Below, one piece after another: positions 1 through 10,256 of a stretch of 64,000 bases of DNA. Below the pieces are notes generated by a model. It made no database searches. It was given only the letters and a program-made list of their open reading frames with translations, and was not told the origin of the DNA. The DNA is from Cymodocea nodosa (lineage: Eukaryota > Streptophyta > Magnoliopsida > Alismatales > Cymodoceaceae): NCBI GenBank assembly GCA_036874045.1, contig CM072337.1:2666001-2730000 (forward strand), in the 5' to 3' direction. Within the stretch, counting starts at the first letter, position 1; each line of letters begins with the position of its first letter. Both the position numbers and the translations under genes were made by a program.

Positions 1-1546
1 TGTTGAATTTAAATGCTTTATTATGTCACGTGAGATGCACATGTTTAACTTGTTAAGTTATCATAACTATACGCATTGAGTTACATGAATACGCATTAAG
101 GTAACGTGTTATGTTAGCAGCTTATTTCTTTATTACACGTGTTTTATAGTTAAATCAACGAAGTAAGTCCGTTGAGTTATCTGTAACTTCATGGACCATA
201 TATTTTCTAGTATGCCACTGTAGTAGTTGTAGAAACAAGACATTCAAAGGAAAACCACGATTACACGTATCACGTAGGAATTCACTCGTGGAAGGAAGAA
301 GAAATCACCATCGTTGATATGAATGAAGGAAATCCAACCGATCATCTAAGCAGAAGTAGTTACTACTAAAAGAAATATAAAAGAAGAGGAGAAAGACGAA
401 GAAGTGTGTGTGTGCAGAGGTGGAGAATCGTGCTAACTGCAGGAAGTGTCGGAAGTTCCCTAAAGCTCCACACCACCACCATAATCACCAATCATCGGAG
501 GTCTGTGAGGATACTTTCTTGATGTCGGGTCGATTCTGAGCCAAACACGATGCCTGACAACCACTATGAGGAGTGATCGCGTCGTGAGAAGAGAAGCCAT
601 TTTCACAAAACACCGACTCATATCTCAAGAAATCGTAAAACTTCTAACCTTGGTTTCAAGTTGATGTCAGTATGCTAAAGAGGAGATCATCTTACAATTT
701 TGGATTCACGATTCTATAGGGAGAGGAGGCAGGATTGTAAGTGTTAAGTTTTCAGTGGTGTAATCGCGTCGCATGTAGTGATGGAAGTTTTTAATGTCGA
801 TAGAGATTTTTACATTTCACCTTCATTCATCTTCAAGAACATATAAAAACAAAAATAACAAAAACAACAAATTATCTATGTTTACGTGTAGTATTAAAGT
901 GTTGTATTGTTTGTTTTGTATTGTGATTAATGTTATCACTATCAGTATTGTGAATGTTTTATGTTTGTTTGATTCAGAAAATAGAAAATAGTTTTATAGT
1001 TTACTGAAATTGATTTGTTCCAGATACTTAAAGATTTTAATAGTTACTATTTGAAATATCTGAATGTTAGTGTTGCTTAATGATAAATCTAATGTTAACT
1101 AACATTAAAGAGCTTAATTGATGTTATTTACAATCTGTGGAATCACCCAATGGTTAGTCAAATTCTTTTGTAATTAACAATATTCAACTGGAAAAATTAA
1201 ACTTGTGGAGTTAACTTAAGTCCACGAGATCAGTCCGTTGAGTTAGCCATAACTCAATGAACTTAGTCTGTTATGTTAACTGTAACTCAACGGAGTGCTT
1301 AATTGAACACATAAAGTCCAATACAAAAAATCAAAACAGTACACAATTCTTACTCAATCTCTATGGGATCGACCTGTACTTGCACACAAATACAATATAC
1401 ACTATGCACTTGCAGTTAAAATACAAATTGGAATTAATATCTAATTTGTGTGAAAAGTTGTTTGTTTACTTCTAAAAGTAATCATTGATAAAGGCATAAA
1501 GACAAACCAATACAAGTTTTTTGATTTAACCTTTCACATCAAGACA
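1..1546 (+). repeat. 5' LTR of Athila-like element A, cut by window start
   Basis: This stretch aligns base for base with 12399-13946 further right, the matching part of the 3' LTR, so about 435 bp of its left end lie outside the window. It ends in ATCAAGACA like the 3' copy. A TATA-like box (AAATATAAAAG) lies near 370-381, followed by a purine-rich leader. The palindromic TAACTCAACG-type motif occurs near 155-195 and 1205-1310. No primer-binding site follows; the sequence jumps directly into pol-related sequence, so the element's own 5' internal region is deleted. Confidence 0.85.
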
Positions 1547-3118
1547 AGTTTTCTGAAAATTTAGGAGAAAGTGAAAGCATAAATGTAGAAGGAGATCAAG
1601 AAGAACTTAATATAGAAAATGATGATGTTCAGTTAGGAGCTTTAGCTTCTGATGGGCAACATTTAGATTTAAAACATTTGCCTCCTGAATTGACCTATAT
1701 ATTTCTAGAAGAAAAATGAACATGTCCAATCATTATTGCTTCAAATTTAAAAGAGGATCAAATTGCTAAATTAAAAGATTTAGTAAAAACTTATAAAGAA
1801 GCAATAGGATGGACTATGATTGATATAAAAGGGTTAAGTGCAACTTTATGCTATCACCACATATATTTAGAAGAGAACCAGTTAGAATTCCTGAGAGGAG
1901 ATTAAATTCAAACCTTAAAGAAGTAGTTAGGAAGGAAATAGTGAAATGGTTAGATAATGACATAATTTATTTGATTTCTAATAGCTCATGGGTTAACCCA
2001 ATCCATGTAGTCCCTAAGAAATCAGGATTAACAGTTATTAGGAATGAAAGTCAGGACTTGATACCTACTAGAATTCAATTAGGTTGGAGAGTGTGTATAG
2101 ACTATAGAAAGTTGAATGCTGTGACTAGGAAAAATCATTTTCCTTTACCTTTTATAGATCAAATGCTAGAGAAATTAGCAAGGTAAGAATATTTTTATTT
2201 CCTAAACGGGTATTCAAGATATAACCAAGTTCTAATAGCATTAGAGGATCAAGAGAAAACAACTTTCACTTGTCCTAATGGAACTTATGCTTTTAAGAGA
2301 ATGCCATTCAGATTATGTAATGCACCAGCCACCTTTCAAAGGTGTATGTAGTATATTCACTAGAATGACTGAAGATTTTTTAGAAATATTTATAGATGAT
2401 TTTACTATTTATGGAACTTCATATGAAGTGTGTTTAAACAATTTAGACAAAGTATTAAAATGTTGTGTGGAAAAAAGTTTGGTTCTAAATTGGGAAAAAT
2501 GTCACTTTATTGTTAAACAAGGAATAGTCTTGGGACATGTTTCAAAGAAAGGGTTGGAAGTAGATAAAGCTAAAATAGAAGTAATTTCTAATCTACCAGA
2601 ACCTAAATCAGTAAAAGATATTAGATCATTTCTAGGACATGTTGGATTTTATAGAAGATTTATTAAAGATTTTAGCAAAATAGCTAGACCTTTAACTAAT
2701 CTATTAAAAGATGTCCCATTTAACTTTGATAAAAATTGCAAATAAGCATTTTTCACACTAATTTAAATCAAGTTGCTAAAAATAGGAAAATGCAATTGAT
2801 TGAACTAGAAGAATTTAGGAATGAAGCTTATTCGAAGACTGTAAGAGAAAAGGAAAAAATGAAGTTCTGGCATGACAAGAAAATTATTCCAAAAACTTTT
2901 GAAAAAGGACAAGAAATATATCTTTACATGACTAGACTCCATAACCATCTAGTTTGAAATATTTATCTCTATGGAACCATTGAAATTGAAAATCCTAAAA
3001 ATCAGAATATATTTAAAGTAAATGGACAAAGACTTAGACCTATTTTAAGAATGCCAAAAAGTTCATTTAGAATTATAGAAGAAGTAAGAGTAGAGGACTA
3101 CTCTAGCTTTACTTAGTA
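1547..3118 (+). pseudogene. Element A pol remnant: protease-RT linker, reverse transcriptase, integrase C-terminus
   Basis: Broken Ty3/gypsy pol of the Athila lineage. From about 1553 the frame encodes the acidic linker between protease and RT (GALASDGQHLDL), then RT with SSWVNPIHVVPKKSG, WRVCIDYRKLNAVTRK, FPLPFIDQMLEKLA and EDQEKTTFTCP. The catalytic YxDD-type box reads FIDDF near 2390-2402; typical Athila has FMDDF. RT continues through SFLGHVGFYRRFIKDFSKIARPL to NFDKN near 2740. There the sequence jumps to the integrase C-terminus ([20 protein letters not shown], then GTIEIENPKNQNIFKVNGQRL), so RNase H and the integrase core are deleted. Several stops and frameshifts exclude function. Element D holds the undeleted equivalent. 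Confidence 0.85.
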
Positions 3119-3825
3119 AGAAATCATCTATATTTAAAATAAAAAAAACTTAATTGAACATAGTCACAGTTCAACCAGAAGAAATTATCGATTTTATTGA
3201 AATATATATTAAAAGGAAAAATTGTTGTAGTTCAATTGACAAGATCCATTAGTCTGATCGAAACATAAAAAAATCTATATGTTATATTAAGTAAAAATGT
3301 TGATTTTACCGAAACATAGTATTGGTTCAACCGGTAGAAGAAAAAAAAAAGTATTTGATTTCGATTTAACCGAGGAATATAACAGTTTGACCAAAAATTC
3401 TAAAATGTTGAAAAATCAAGAGTCGGTTAGACCGGAAATTCTTCAGTTTTAACCGAAGTAAATATTATTATTATAAGTATTTTTATTAGATATAACTTTA
3501 CGGGAAGTCCGTTGAGTTGCGCTTAACTCAACGAACTTACTCCGTTGAGTCTAGGATAAGTTAGCGAGCTTACCCTATTGAGTAAACTATTACTCAACAG
3601 AGTATTGTAGTTAAGTCCACAGACTTAGTCCGTGGAGTTAACTGTAATTCCACGGAGAGGTGAGTGAGAGAGCGAGAGTTTGCATGGGAAAATGACTCGA
3701 TTATCTGCCTAAACATAGGGCTTATTTATACTAAAACTTAGGATTTGGGGGCATCATCCGTAGAATCATTTAGAACTTAGAACAGTAGAGAGCAGAGTGA
3801 TTCCATTCTGTTTCGTAACTCCACG
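3119..3825 (+). other. Element A noncoding spacer between integrase and env-like ORF
   Basis: I see no gene here. About 3140-3450 is AT-rich and has repeated CCGGTT/AACCG-type words. About 3490-3660 is a dense run of the palindromic motif (CGTTGAGT...ACTCAACG and the variant TCCGTGGAGTTAACTGTAA). A leader-like stretch then runs up to the ATG at 3826. The same layout is present in element D at 56737-57489, so the spacer is part of the element. Confidence 0.6.
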
Positions 3826-6057
3826 ATGACAAAGATAACACCAGAATTCTAGGAGGATGCAGTTGACACATTAGAATTTCTTAAAGAATCGGAGGAATGA
3901 CACGCAAGGCAGAAGATCAGAAATACAACAAGGGAAAAAGAGCTATAAAAGGTAGAATCTGACCTTTTCTGTTGGAGGAAAGTGTTAGTGGATTTAGGTA
4001 TAAAAATACCTCAGATTATGGAAACAAGAATCAGAGTAGCTACGGAAGTTGCTATAAATAGAGAAAGACGAATCAGGCCAAATAATGAAGTTGCTCTAGA
4101 GCTAATCCAATGCAAGGCTAGATTATGGTTCAAAAGGCGCATTGCTAGTTGTGTAAGGGGTGAAATTAGGCAGTAGAAATAGAGGAAAGCCACTGAAGAA
4201 CAATAAGAGGAATCGACTGCTGAAAGACCTGTCCTTGAGGAACAACAGTTAGGACCTTTAGTTCAGCCAACAGAACCATTACCACGAGTAGCATTTGCTT
4301 GGCCGAGAACTGAAGAAGAAAATAAAGAGTTTGCTAGCTTGGTCAAAACAGCAAAAGAACAAGGAGATGATGAAGAAATGGCTATAGCCAAGGCATATAT
4401 TTTGTATGATTCCATAAAGAAAAGAAGGGTCAAAGAAAAGTTGAGGGCCCAATACAAAATTAAAGTTAAACAGCATCAAGAAGTAGCTAGGTCAAGTGCT
4501 GCAAGAGAAGCTGAAGCTAGTCCTTCAAGACTAGGTATTATAGAAAAAGTTAAACAGGAAGAACTAGTACCTATGGCTCAAGGGTCTGTAGAGCCTATTT
4601 TTGTAGATTTAATCTCAGATGAGAAAGAGGAAGATCAGACACAATTAATTAGAAGAAGGAAAGGAAAAGAGATAATGCTTGAACATCAAGACGAGATTAA
4701 ATCTGAAATACAAATATCAGTAGGATTGCAGAGCCAATTTATGTAAACCTACTATCTGATTCCGAGGAGCAGGAGCAGCAGCAGCAAGAGCAAAGAAGAG
4801 AAGGAAAACAAGCTAAAACTAATCTACAACCTGTACAAACAAAAGAAACTGAAATTAGGGCAGAAGCTGATTTGCCTGTGACTCCATCCCAATCTGCCAC
4901 CGGATCAGAAAAAATAGTGACAATGCAGATTGGTAGTCAGGAAGAAGAAGAAAGAGAAGAAGCTGAACAAGTACTCATTGAACAAGAAAGGAATGACTCG
5001 ATAGATTCCACTAAAGAGGGAGAAACTCTTCAGTAATTAATTGAAAGAATTCAAGATAGAGTGGAAAGTTCTACCGACTCACCACCACAGACAGAAGCAA
5101 AAGCAAAAATGTAGGAATCTCTAGAGCATTCCCTGCCAATTCAAGTTCATCACATGGAAGAGGAAATTCAAGAACAAACCCCTCTAGAGCAACAAATGCA
5201 AATTCCTAACCCGACTGAAGCAATAATTTTAAATGAAGTACACTTTTGAAGTTAGGAAGCTTATAATAAATATCAAGAAATTAGAGGTTATAATATTATT
5301 TACAGTAGACCAATAAACTGGGATGGTATGTAGGAAATTAAGGATTTATTTGAGTTCCAAAGGTCTACTACAAGTTATTTCTCAATAGAGAGGGCATGTA
5401 GTGTATGAGAATCTAGTGCCCTACTTCTATGCAAATTTAAGAGAAGGAGAAAGTGGATTAATTTCCAACATGGAGCAAGCTGATGTACAGATAACATTAG
5501 AGATTCTCCACAACAGTTTAGGATTGAAGAATGAAGGAATAGAAATTCTAGAAAGCACAACTACAATTGAGTGAACAGAATAAATGATAAAGGATTGTTT
5601 AGCTATCAATCCTGGTGTGCCATTATTAAATAGACTGAAGCACTTAAATGGTAAAACACACATGATAGCTAACATTTTGATTAAAAATGTCTACCAATGA
5701 CAAGGCCATGATATTGAATTAAGTCAGTTTGTCAAATGGCCCACATATGCAGTTGTGAACAAAATTCAGATTAATTGGTTTGTAGTTTCTATCTCCAAAC
5801 TGAGAGCAGCAAAGAAAAAATTATTTTATGGAGATCTGATTCCATTGCTAATGGTGAATAGTATTGATTTCACAAAATGGGCATTTAAAAGGATTAGATC
5901 TAGAGCCATTTCAGTGAAAGAATACAAAAATTATGCTGCTATTAAGATTACTGAACCTTCTAGAAACATTATTGGAGCTGTAGAGAGGATAAACCAATTA
6001 GAGCAACAACTAGAAAAACTCCAAAAGGAAGTAAATGAACTTAGGAAGAAATATTAA
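3826..6057 (+). pseudogene. Env-like ORF of element A (plant transposon-protein type), broken
   Basis: This reading region follows integrase, where Athila elements carry an env-like ORF of unknown function. The start MTKITPEF was chosen because element D has a matching start (MKKMTSEFWEE) at the same place. The N-terminal third includes KVLVDLGIKIPQIMETRIRV and RRIRPNNEVALELIQ. The middle is charged and glutamate/glutamine-rich (about 4740-5200). The C-terminal third (about 5270-5990) has EAYNKYQEIRGYNIIYSRPI, ENLVPYFYANLREGESGL, GLKNEGIEIL, CLAINPGVPLL and KLFYGDLIPLL, which resembles the 'putative plant transposon protein' domain common in Athila ORFs. It ends in a predicted coiled coil (INQLEQQLEKLQKEVNELRK). 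At least ten stops and several frameshifts interrupt it. I see no signal peptide or clear membrane segment, so the env label rests on position only. Confidence 0.65.
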
Positions 6058-6509
6058 ATTGTATTGTTCGTCTACGTGTACTTATATTTGTATTGAAAAT
6101 ATCTAATTGATTGTAAATGTAAATTATTCATATAAATGAATGAATGTTTTTCAGATGTTTTTACATTTTGTGTTTTAGAATGAATGATATAATTGATGAA
6201 CTATCTTGAATATTATATAACTGTTTAAACAATGTGCAAGACTGTTTAAAAGATTTACAAATTTTATGATTAACATGGTTAAATGCAAGATAATTAGTTA
6301 ATGCTGAAAATATCTACATGCTGAAAAGTAAAATGTAAATTTTGCATAATAGGAAATGAACTACAAGTTAAATATGCATATAATGTTCAGATTAAATGAG
6401 TTCAAATTAGAACATTGCATTAATGACATGTATTTAACTTTATTTAAGTTGACAAAATGCAAGAGAGAAAAATATATAAAAGTTAATACGAGGAGTAAGT
6501 TTTAGAAAA

Positions 6510-6720
6510 TTTGCTAAGTGTTAACTCAATGAAGTTAGTTCGTTGAGTTAACCTTAACTCCACGTGGTCAATAAATAAAATATAAGGTCACTCCATTGAG
6601 TTAACTATAACTCAACGAGGTTAGTTCGTGGAGTTAGCAAATAATAACCGAAGCTAGTCCGTTGAGTTAACTGTAACTCAATGAGGTTAGTTCGTGGATT
6701 AAGCTGAACGATTATTCTTT
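6510..6720. repeat. Cluster of palindromic CGTTGAGTTA/TAACTCAACG motifs
   Basis: Within about 210 bp the motif recurs as half sites and full imperfect palindromes: TTCGTTGAGTTAACC, CCATTGAGTTAACTATAACT, GTTCGTGGAGTTAGC, TCCGTTGAGTTAACTGTAAC and GTTCGTGGATTAAGC. Arms of 10-12 bp are separated by 3-8 bp. The same cluster is in element D near 53890-54065. Confidence 0.75.
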
Positions 6721-6864
6721 CAACCATGAACGAAACTTCGTGGGTTTAGTAGTTACTGAAATTTGAAATTAGAAGTGGAACATGTATCCATAAAAATAGA
6801 AACCATACTACACGTTACAAGACACATTCTTGCAACGAGATTCATTTGCTTTATGGACGTGCAT

Positions 6865-6872
6865 TATAAATA
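6865..6872 (+). promoter_or_regulatory. Possible internal TATA box upstream of the gag-like/F-box module
   Basis: TATAAATA lies about 970 bp upstream of the gag-like ATG (about 340 bp without the later Harbinger-like insertion). It is conserved in element D at 53715-53722 on the opposite strand, again downstream of the palindromic cluster. Promoter function is inference. Confidence 0.35.
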
Positions 6873-7005
6873 TAGAATAGAATGTTATTTATGAATTACC
6901 AGCACTTTTGAAAGAAAAGAAAATTCGTTGGGGAACTAAAAGGAGAAGCAACTGATTCAACTTCATCCATCAACAACTATTTATTGAAAACAAAGCTTCA
7001 GACTG

Positions 7006-7105
7006 GTATGTAATTAATCTTCTGCTATTTTACTTTATGTAAGAGTTTATGAGCACATGGATTCGTTCTCCTAACACTAAACAATTAGTAAGAACACCTA
7101 CATAG
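7006..7105 (+). other. Possible 100-bp leader intron before the gag-like ORF
   Basis: A good donor (CTG|GTATGTAATT) and a T-rich tract are followed by an acceptor (CCTACATAG|GATT). In element D the reading frame of the gag-like ORF is open from just after the equivalent acceptor, which is itself the nearest upstream in-frame stop (TAG). The intron is a prediction from sequence only. Confidence 0.3.
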
Positions 7106-7121
7106 GATTATTCAACATAAA

Positions 7122-7752
7122 GGGGGGGTTAGTGTCTGACGGAATTCAGCTGACAGAAAGGAAAATTATTGAATTCCGTCAGAATGCTATTAGTGTGCAT
7201 TACACTTGACGGAAAGGAAAGTCGGATTTTACCGTTGTATAAAATCCAAAAATTTCCTTTACCGTTAGAAAATTTCCGATCGCCCCCATTCAGAAAATTT
7301 TTCTCCCTCTCTCGTGCTTGACGGAATTCGTAAGATTGATAAGGAAGATTTACTTGAGGACCTGCTAGATGAGTTGGAAGAGTTAAATATTATTGATGAC
7401 ATACAACCAATGGGAGAGATACATATAGAAAGCAATGCCTAGGTTCGAATGACTCAAGAACAAAGAAAAGAAATGGCAGATAAGATGCGAGAAGATATGA
7501 TGATGGCAATGTGGGATGGAAGAACTAGATGATATTATTTTGTATTGTAATATTTCAATTAAGATGTATTTGTATTTTTCGAATATTAGTTGTAATAAAC
7601 TTTTGTCAGAATTTCCATCATAATTTTCCGTCCTGCACTAAACCCCTCTCAGAATTTTCCTTTTCCTTTCCGTTACAAATTTTCCATTTCATTTCCGTCA
7701 GAATTTTCCTTTTCCTTTCCATCAGAATTTTCTGTCATGCACTAACACGCCC
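7122..7752. mobile_element. Non-autonomous PIF/Harbinger-like DNA element inserted in element A
   Basis: Element D lacks this 631-bp block at the equivalent site (about 53468), which gives an empty-site comparison. Terminal inverted repeats of about 23 bp begin GGGGGGGTTAGTG on the left and, reverse-complemented, GGGCGTGTTAGTG on the right. It is flanked by AAA on both sides (7119-7121, 7753-7755), consistent with a 3-bp duplication. Subterminal regions repeat words such as TTCCGTCAGAATTTTCCTTT. The GGG-rich TIR, 3-bp duplication and transposase remnant favour PIF/Harbinger; a CACTA relative is less likely because the ends do not start with CACTA. Confidence 0.7.
7331..7532 (+). pseudogene. 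Remnant of a Harbinger-like transposase C-terminus
   Basis: About 67 codons inside the Harbinger-like element read KIDKEDLLEDLLDELEEL, then DDIQPMGEIHIESNA, a stop, then VRMTQEQRKEMADKMREDMM and AMWDGRTR before TGA. The pattern of an acidic stretch followed by R..MADKM...MW resembles the extreme C-terminus of plant PIF/Harbinger transposases (typically R..IA..MW). It suggests that the element is an internal deletion derivative that kept the end of its transposase gene. The DDE core is absent, so identification is tentative. Confidence 0.45.
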
Positions 7753-7838
7753 AAAGCCGTACTGAAATATTTTCTGAATTGGACTTTAACGAAATCCTTA
7801 AGGGTGTAGCTAACCTTTCTTTAAAAGAGAACAAAGAT

Positions 7839-8915
7839 ATGACTGCTCCAATAGAAAAACCATTAGGAGAAATTCTGTATCCTGAACTAGTTGATGAACC
7901 TTCATGTATTCGATTGCCAAACTTTGAGAGAGATAGGTTTGAATTGAAATTTAATTATATTAGTCAATTGCCACACTTTCATGGATTAGAAAGAGAATAT
8001 GTCTATTATTTCCTTAGAGAATTTAATGAAGTTTGTCAAATGATGAAAATGTCGAATATGAGTATTGATGCTATTAAACTTAGATATATCCCTTTTGCTT
8101 TAAAAGACACAGCTAAGAGATGGTTATATACTTTGTCGCTTGATTCAATTTCTGCATAAACTTAATTTTGCTCTGTTTTTCTAGAAAAATATTATCCAAC
8201 ACATCAAACGATTAAAAAGAAAAAGGAAATATTAATGTGTAGCCAAAAACAGGTAGAATCATTCTGGAAATATTTTGAAAGATTTAAAGATTTAATGACT
8301 CAATGTCTACATCATGCAATGAGTAAAGCACAATTAATATGTATAATTTATGAAGGTATTGATGTTTCAACGAAATCTTTATTAGAATCTACTTGTCAGA
8401 ATGGATTTTTAAAACTATGTAGTGAAGAAGCATGGGCATATTTAGAAAACTTAGCAAAAAGAACTGTATAGTGGGAAAACTTGGTTGAAGCTATTATAGA
8501 TAAAAGAATATTGCCAAGGAGAATGCATGAAATAGATTCAAGCATTATGCTTGAAGTTAAATTAACTGAATTAACAAAGAAAATAGAAGAGTTATCATTA
8601 AATCAAAAGTTAGCAGAAAAGAATGCCAACATTAATGATTTAGATATTATTTATGCTAGAAACCAAAAAGATAACTTTGGAAATTCTTATAACCCTAATT
8701 GGAGAAATCACCTAAACCTATCTTGGGGAAACAACAATTTCCAAGGAGGAGAAAATATAAATGACAAAAATATAAGTTATGAAGCATTAGTTGAACAAGG
8801 ATCTAGAATAGAGAAATTAGAAAAGATAATTCAACAATTAAACAATTGTCTAAATCTTGTATTTAGAAATACTGCAATTCAAAATCAAAATATGAATAGA
8901 AATATATCCTTCTAA
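7839..8915 (+). pseudogene. Gag-like ORF of element A, located 3' of the env-like ORF
   Basis: The reading frame carries a Ty3/gypsy gag core: EILYPELVDEPSCIRLPNF, FHGLEREYVYYFLREFNEV, IKLRYIPFALKDTAKRWLY (the retrotransposon gag signature), FCSVFLEKYYPTH, SFWKYFERFKDLMTQCLHH, LLESTCQNGFL and EEAWAYLENLAK. Next come a coiled region (LTELTKKIEELSLNQKLAEK), the Athila-type NSYNPNWRNHLNLSW, and a second coil (IEKLEKIIQQLNNCLN). I see no zinc knuckle. The start MTAPIEKPLGE was chosen because it is the first in-frame ATG and is shared with element D. Stops occur near 8158, 8163 and 8469. In standard Athila elements gag precedes pol; here it follows the env-like ORF and precedes an F-box-like ORF, and element D has the same order. 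Confidence 0.85.
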
Positions 8916-9260
8916 ATAGAAGGAATCAATGGAAGTTAGACCTACTAGAGGATTACCAATGCAAGCAGTACCTAACCTTGTCAACAGAATTGTTAATGAA
9001 ATTGATATCTCCTATGGGAGGGAAGCTAAATGAAGTAGTATAACTAAAGTAACTATGTATAATATAGTAAGTAGAAAAATATAAGAAAAAGAAAAATGTA
9101 AGTTTAATTGTAGTTAGTAATATCGTAGAGTTATTACTTAACTCAACGAACTTAGTCTGTTGAGTTATAACCTAACTCACGAGGGTAAGTAAGTAGTTAT
9201 GTTAATTTGTCTCTATTAAATTTTCATTTATGTTATACAGAATCACAATAGATAGAATTG
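8916..9260 (+). other. Short spacer between gag-like and F-box-like ORFs
   Basis: Noncoding. It has a palindromic motif copy near 9125-9185 (GTTACTTAACTCAACGAACT then CTGTTGAGTTATAACC). The junction ahead of the F-box start is polypyrimidine-rich and ends in ACAG at about 9237-9240, which could be a splice acceptor, but I cannot show splicing. Confidence 0.45.
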
Positions 9261-10256
9261 ATGAAATTACCACTAGATGCACTGAGGGAAGTATTGAGTA
9301 ACCTGTCAGCTAAAGATCTGTGTAGATTGTGTTGTGTATCGAAAGAAATCAAAGACTGTGTCAAAGAAAAATATTTTCATGGACTACTAGATGCAAAAAT
9401 GACTAAGATTAGAGATGGATTTTTATGGAAGTCATTTAATCATAGTTCAATCAACTATGAATATCTGAATATAGAAGAAACTGCTGGAATTCCACCCAAT
9501 ACACTAGAAGGAATAGATCATATTATGGGGATAGACGAAGGATTAATTATTTATAGAACCAAACCAATGTATGCAATTCTGTTACCCGATATTTTGATTA
9601 GAAATCCTATCACTAGAGAAGAATGGAATATAGGAAGGCCAAATAGATTTGAAGTGCCAACTGAAAATTGTGGGTCAGCTTTAACATTTTCTGATAAAAA
9701 TTTGACCATTCCTGAAAAATTGTATTACTAGAGACCAATTGGAAATTGGGATGAAGAGTTATGCTTAAGTGTGTATAATTTTTTAAATAGATCTTGGATT
9801 GAAAATACTATGATATATCTAGGACAGAAAGCATTAATTAACAACATACATGTCATACTTGATGGATATATATATTTAGTCACAGATATATCAGTTGCAT
9901 CTAAATCTGATTTATACATAGTAAGCATAAATAGTTATGATGATGACTTTATAGAAATATTGCCTATACCTAGTGATATAGCTAAACCACCATCTTCAGA
10001 ATATGATAAAATTCAATTAGGAATGTGGTATAATGAATATGATGATCCTACTTTATGTTTGATAAGATGGTGGGATGAATTAAGGAAATTTCAAATATGG
10101 ATTATAAAAGACCTAAATGAATGGAAGTGGGAAGAGGAATATATTGAAATAGATGTAGAAATAGAAATAGCTACATTATCTTGGAACAGAAGAGGATCTG
10201 TTTTAGTTTTATTTTATAAAAGAAAAAGAAAAGAAAAAAACAAAATATCAATCTAG
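9261..10256 (+). pseudogene. F-box/FBA-like ORF carried by element A, broken by one stop
   Basis: Translation begins MKLPLDALREVLSNLSAKDL and continues CRLCCVSKEIKDCVKEKYF, a good match to the F-box consensus (LP.D.L..ILS.L...L...CVSK.W) in the first 45 residues. The rest resembles an F-box-associated region: KIRDGFLWKSFNHSS, DHIMGIDEGLIIYRT, ILIRNPITREEWNIG, ENCGSALTFSD, then after a TAG at about 9729 LCLSVYNFLNRSWIEN, EILPIPSDIAKPP, CLIRWWDELRKFQIWIIKDL (typical FBA motif) and WKWEEEYIEI. F-box proteins recruit substrates to SCF ubiquitin ligases through SKP1. The gene probably came from a host F-box/FBA locus by transduplication. Element D carries the same ORF, including the same stop, and a third partial copy of the family 3' region is in element G. 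Confidence 0.8.

Larger units (their letters stand above)
6058..7118 (+). other. Element A spacer between env-like ORF and gag-like ORF
   Basis: Noncoding. 6058-6500 is very AT-rich and featureless to me. 6510-6720 holds four to five copies of the palindromic motif (GTTGAGTTAACTGTAACTCA and GTGGAGTTA variants). A TATA box follows at 6865-6872, then a leader rich in CAAC/ATCA, then a possible intron (7006-7105). The equivalent in element D is 53383-54524, with the motif cluster, TATA box and donor/acceptor-like sites in the same order. Confidence 0.55.

Noticed and set aside
794..991. Small open frame in the LTR leader (65 codons, rich in Ile/Asn/Leu)
   Set aside because: The 3' LTR copy has a frame-breaking difference in the same region, and composition is that of AT-rich noncoding DNA.
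6510..6720. CRISPR-like array because of regularly repeated palindromes
   Set aside because: The spacing is irregular, there are no unique spacers of constant length, the setting is a plant retrotransposon, and no cas genes occur.
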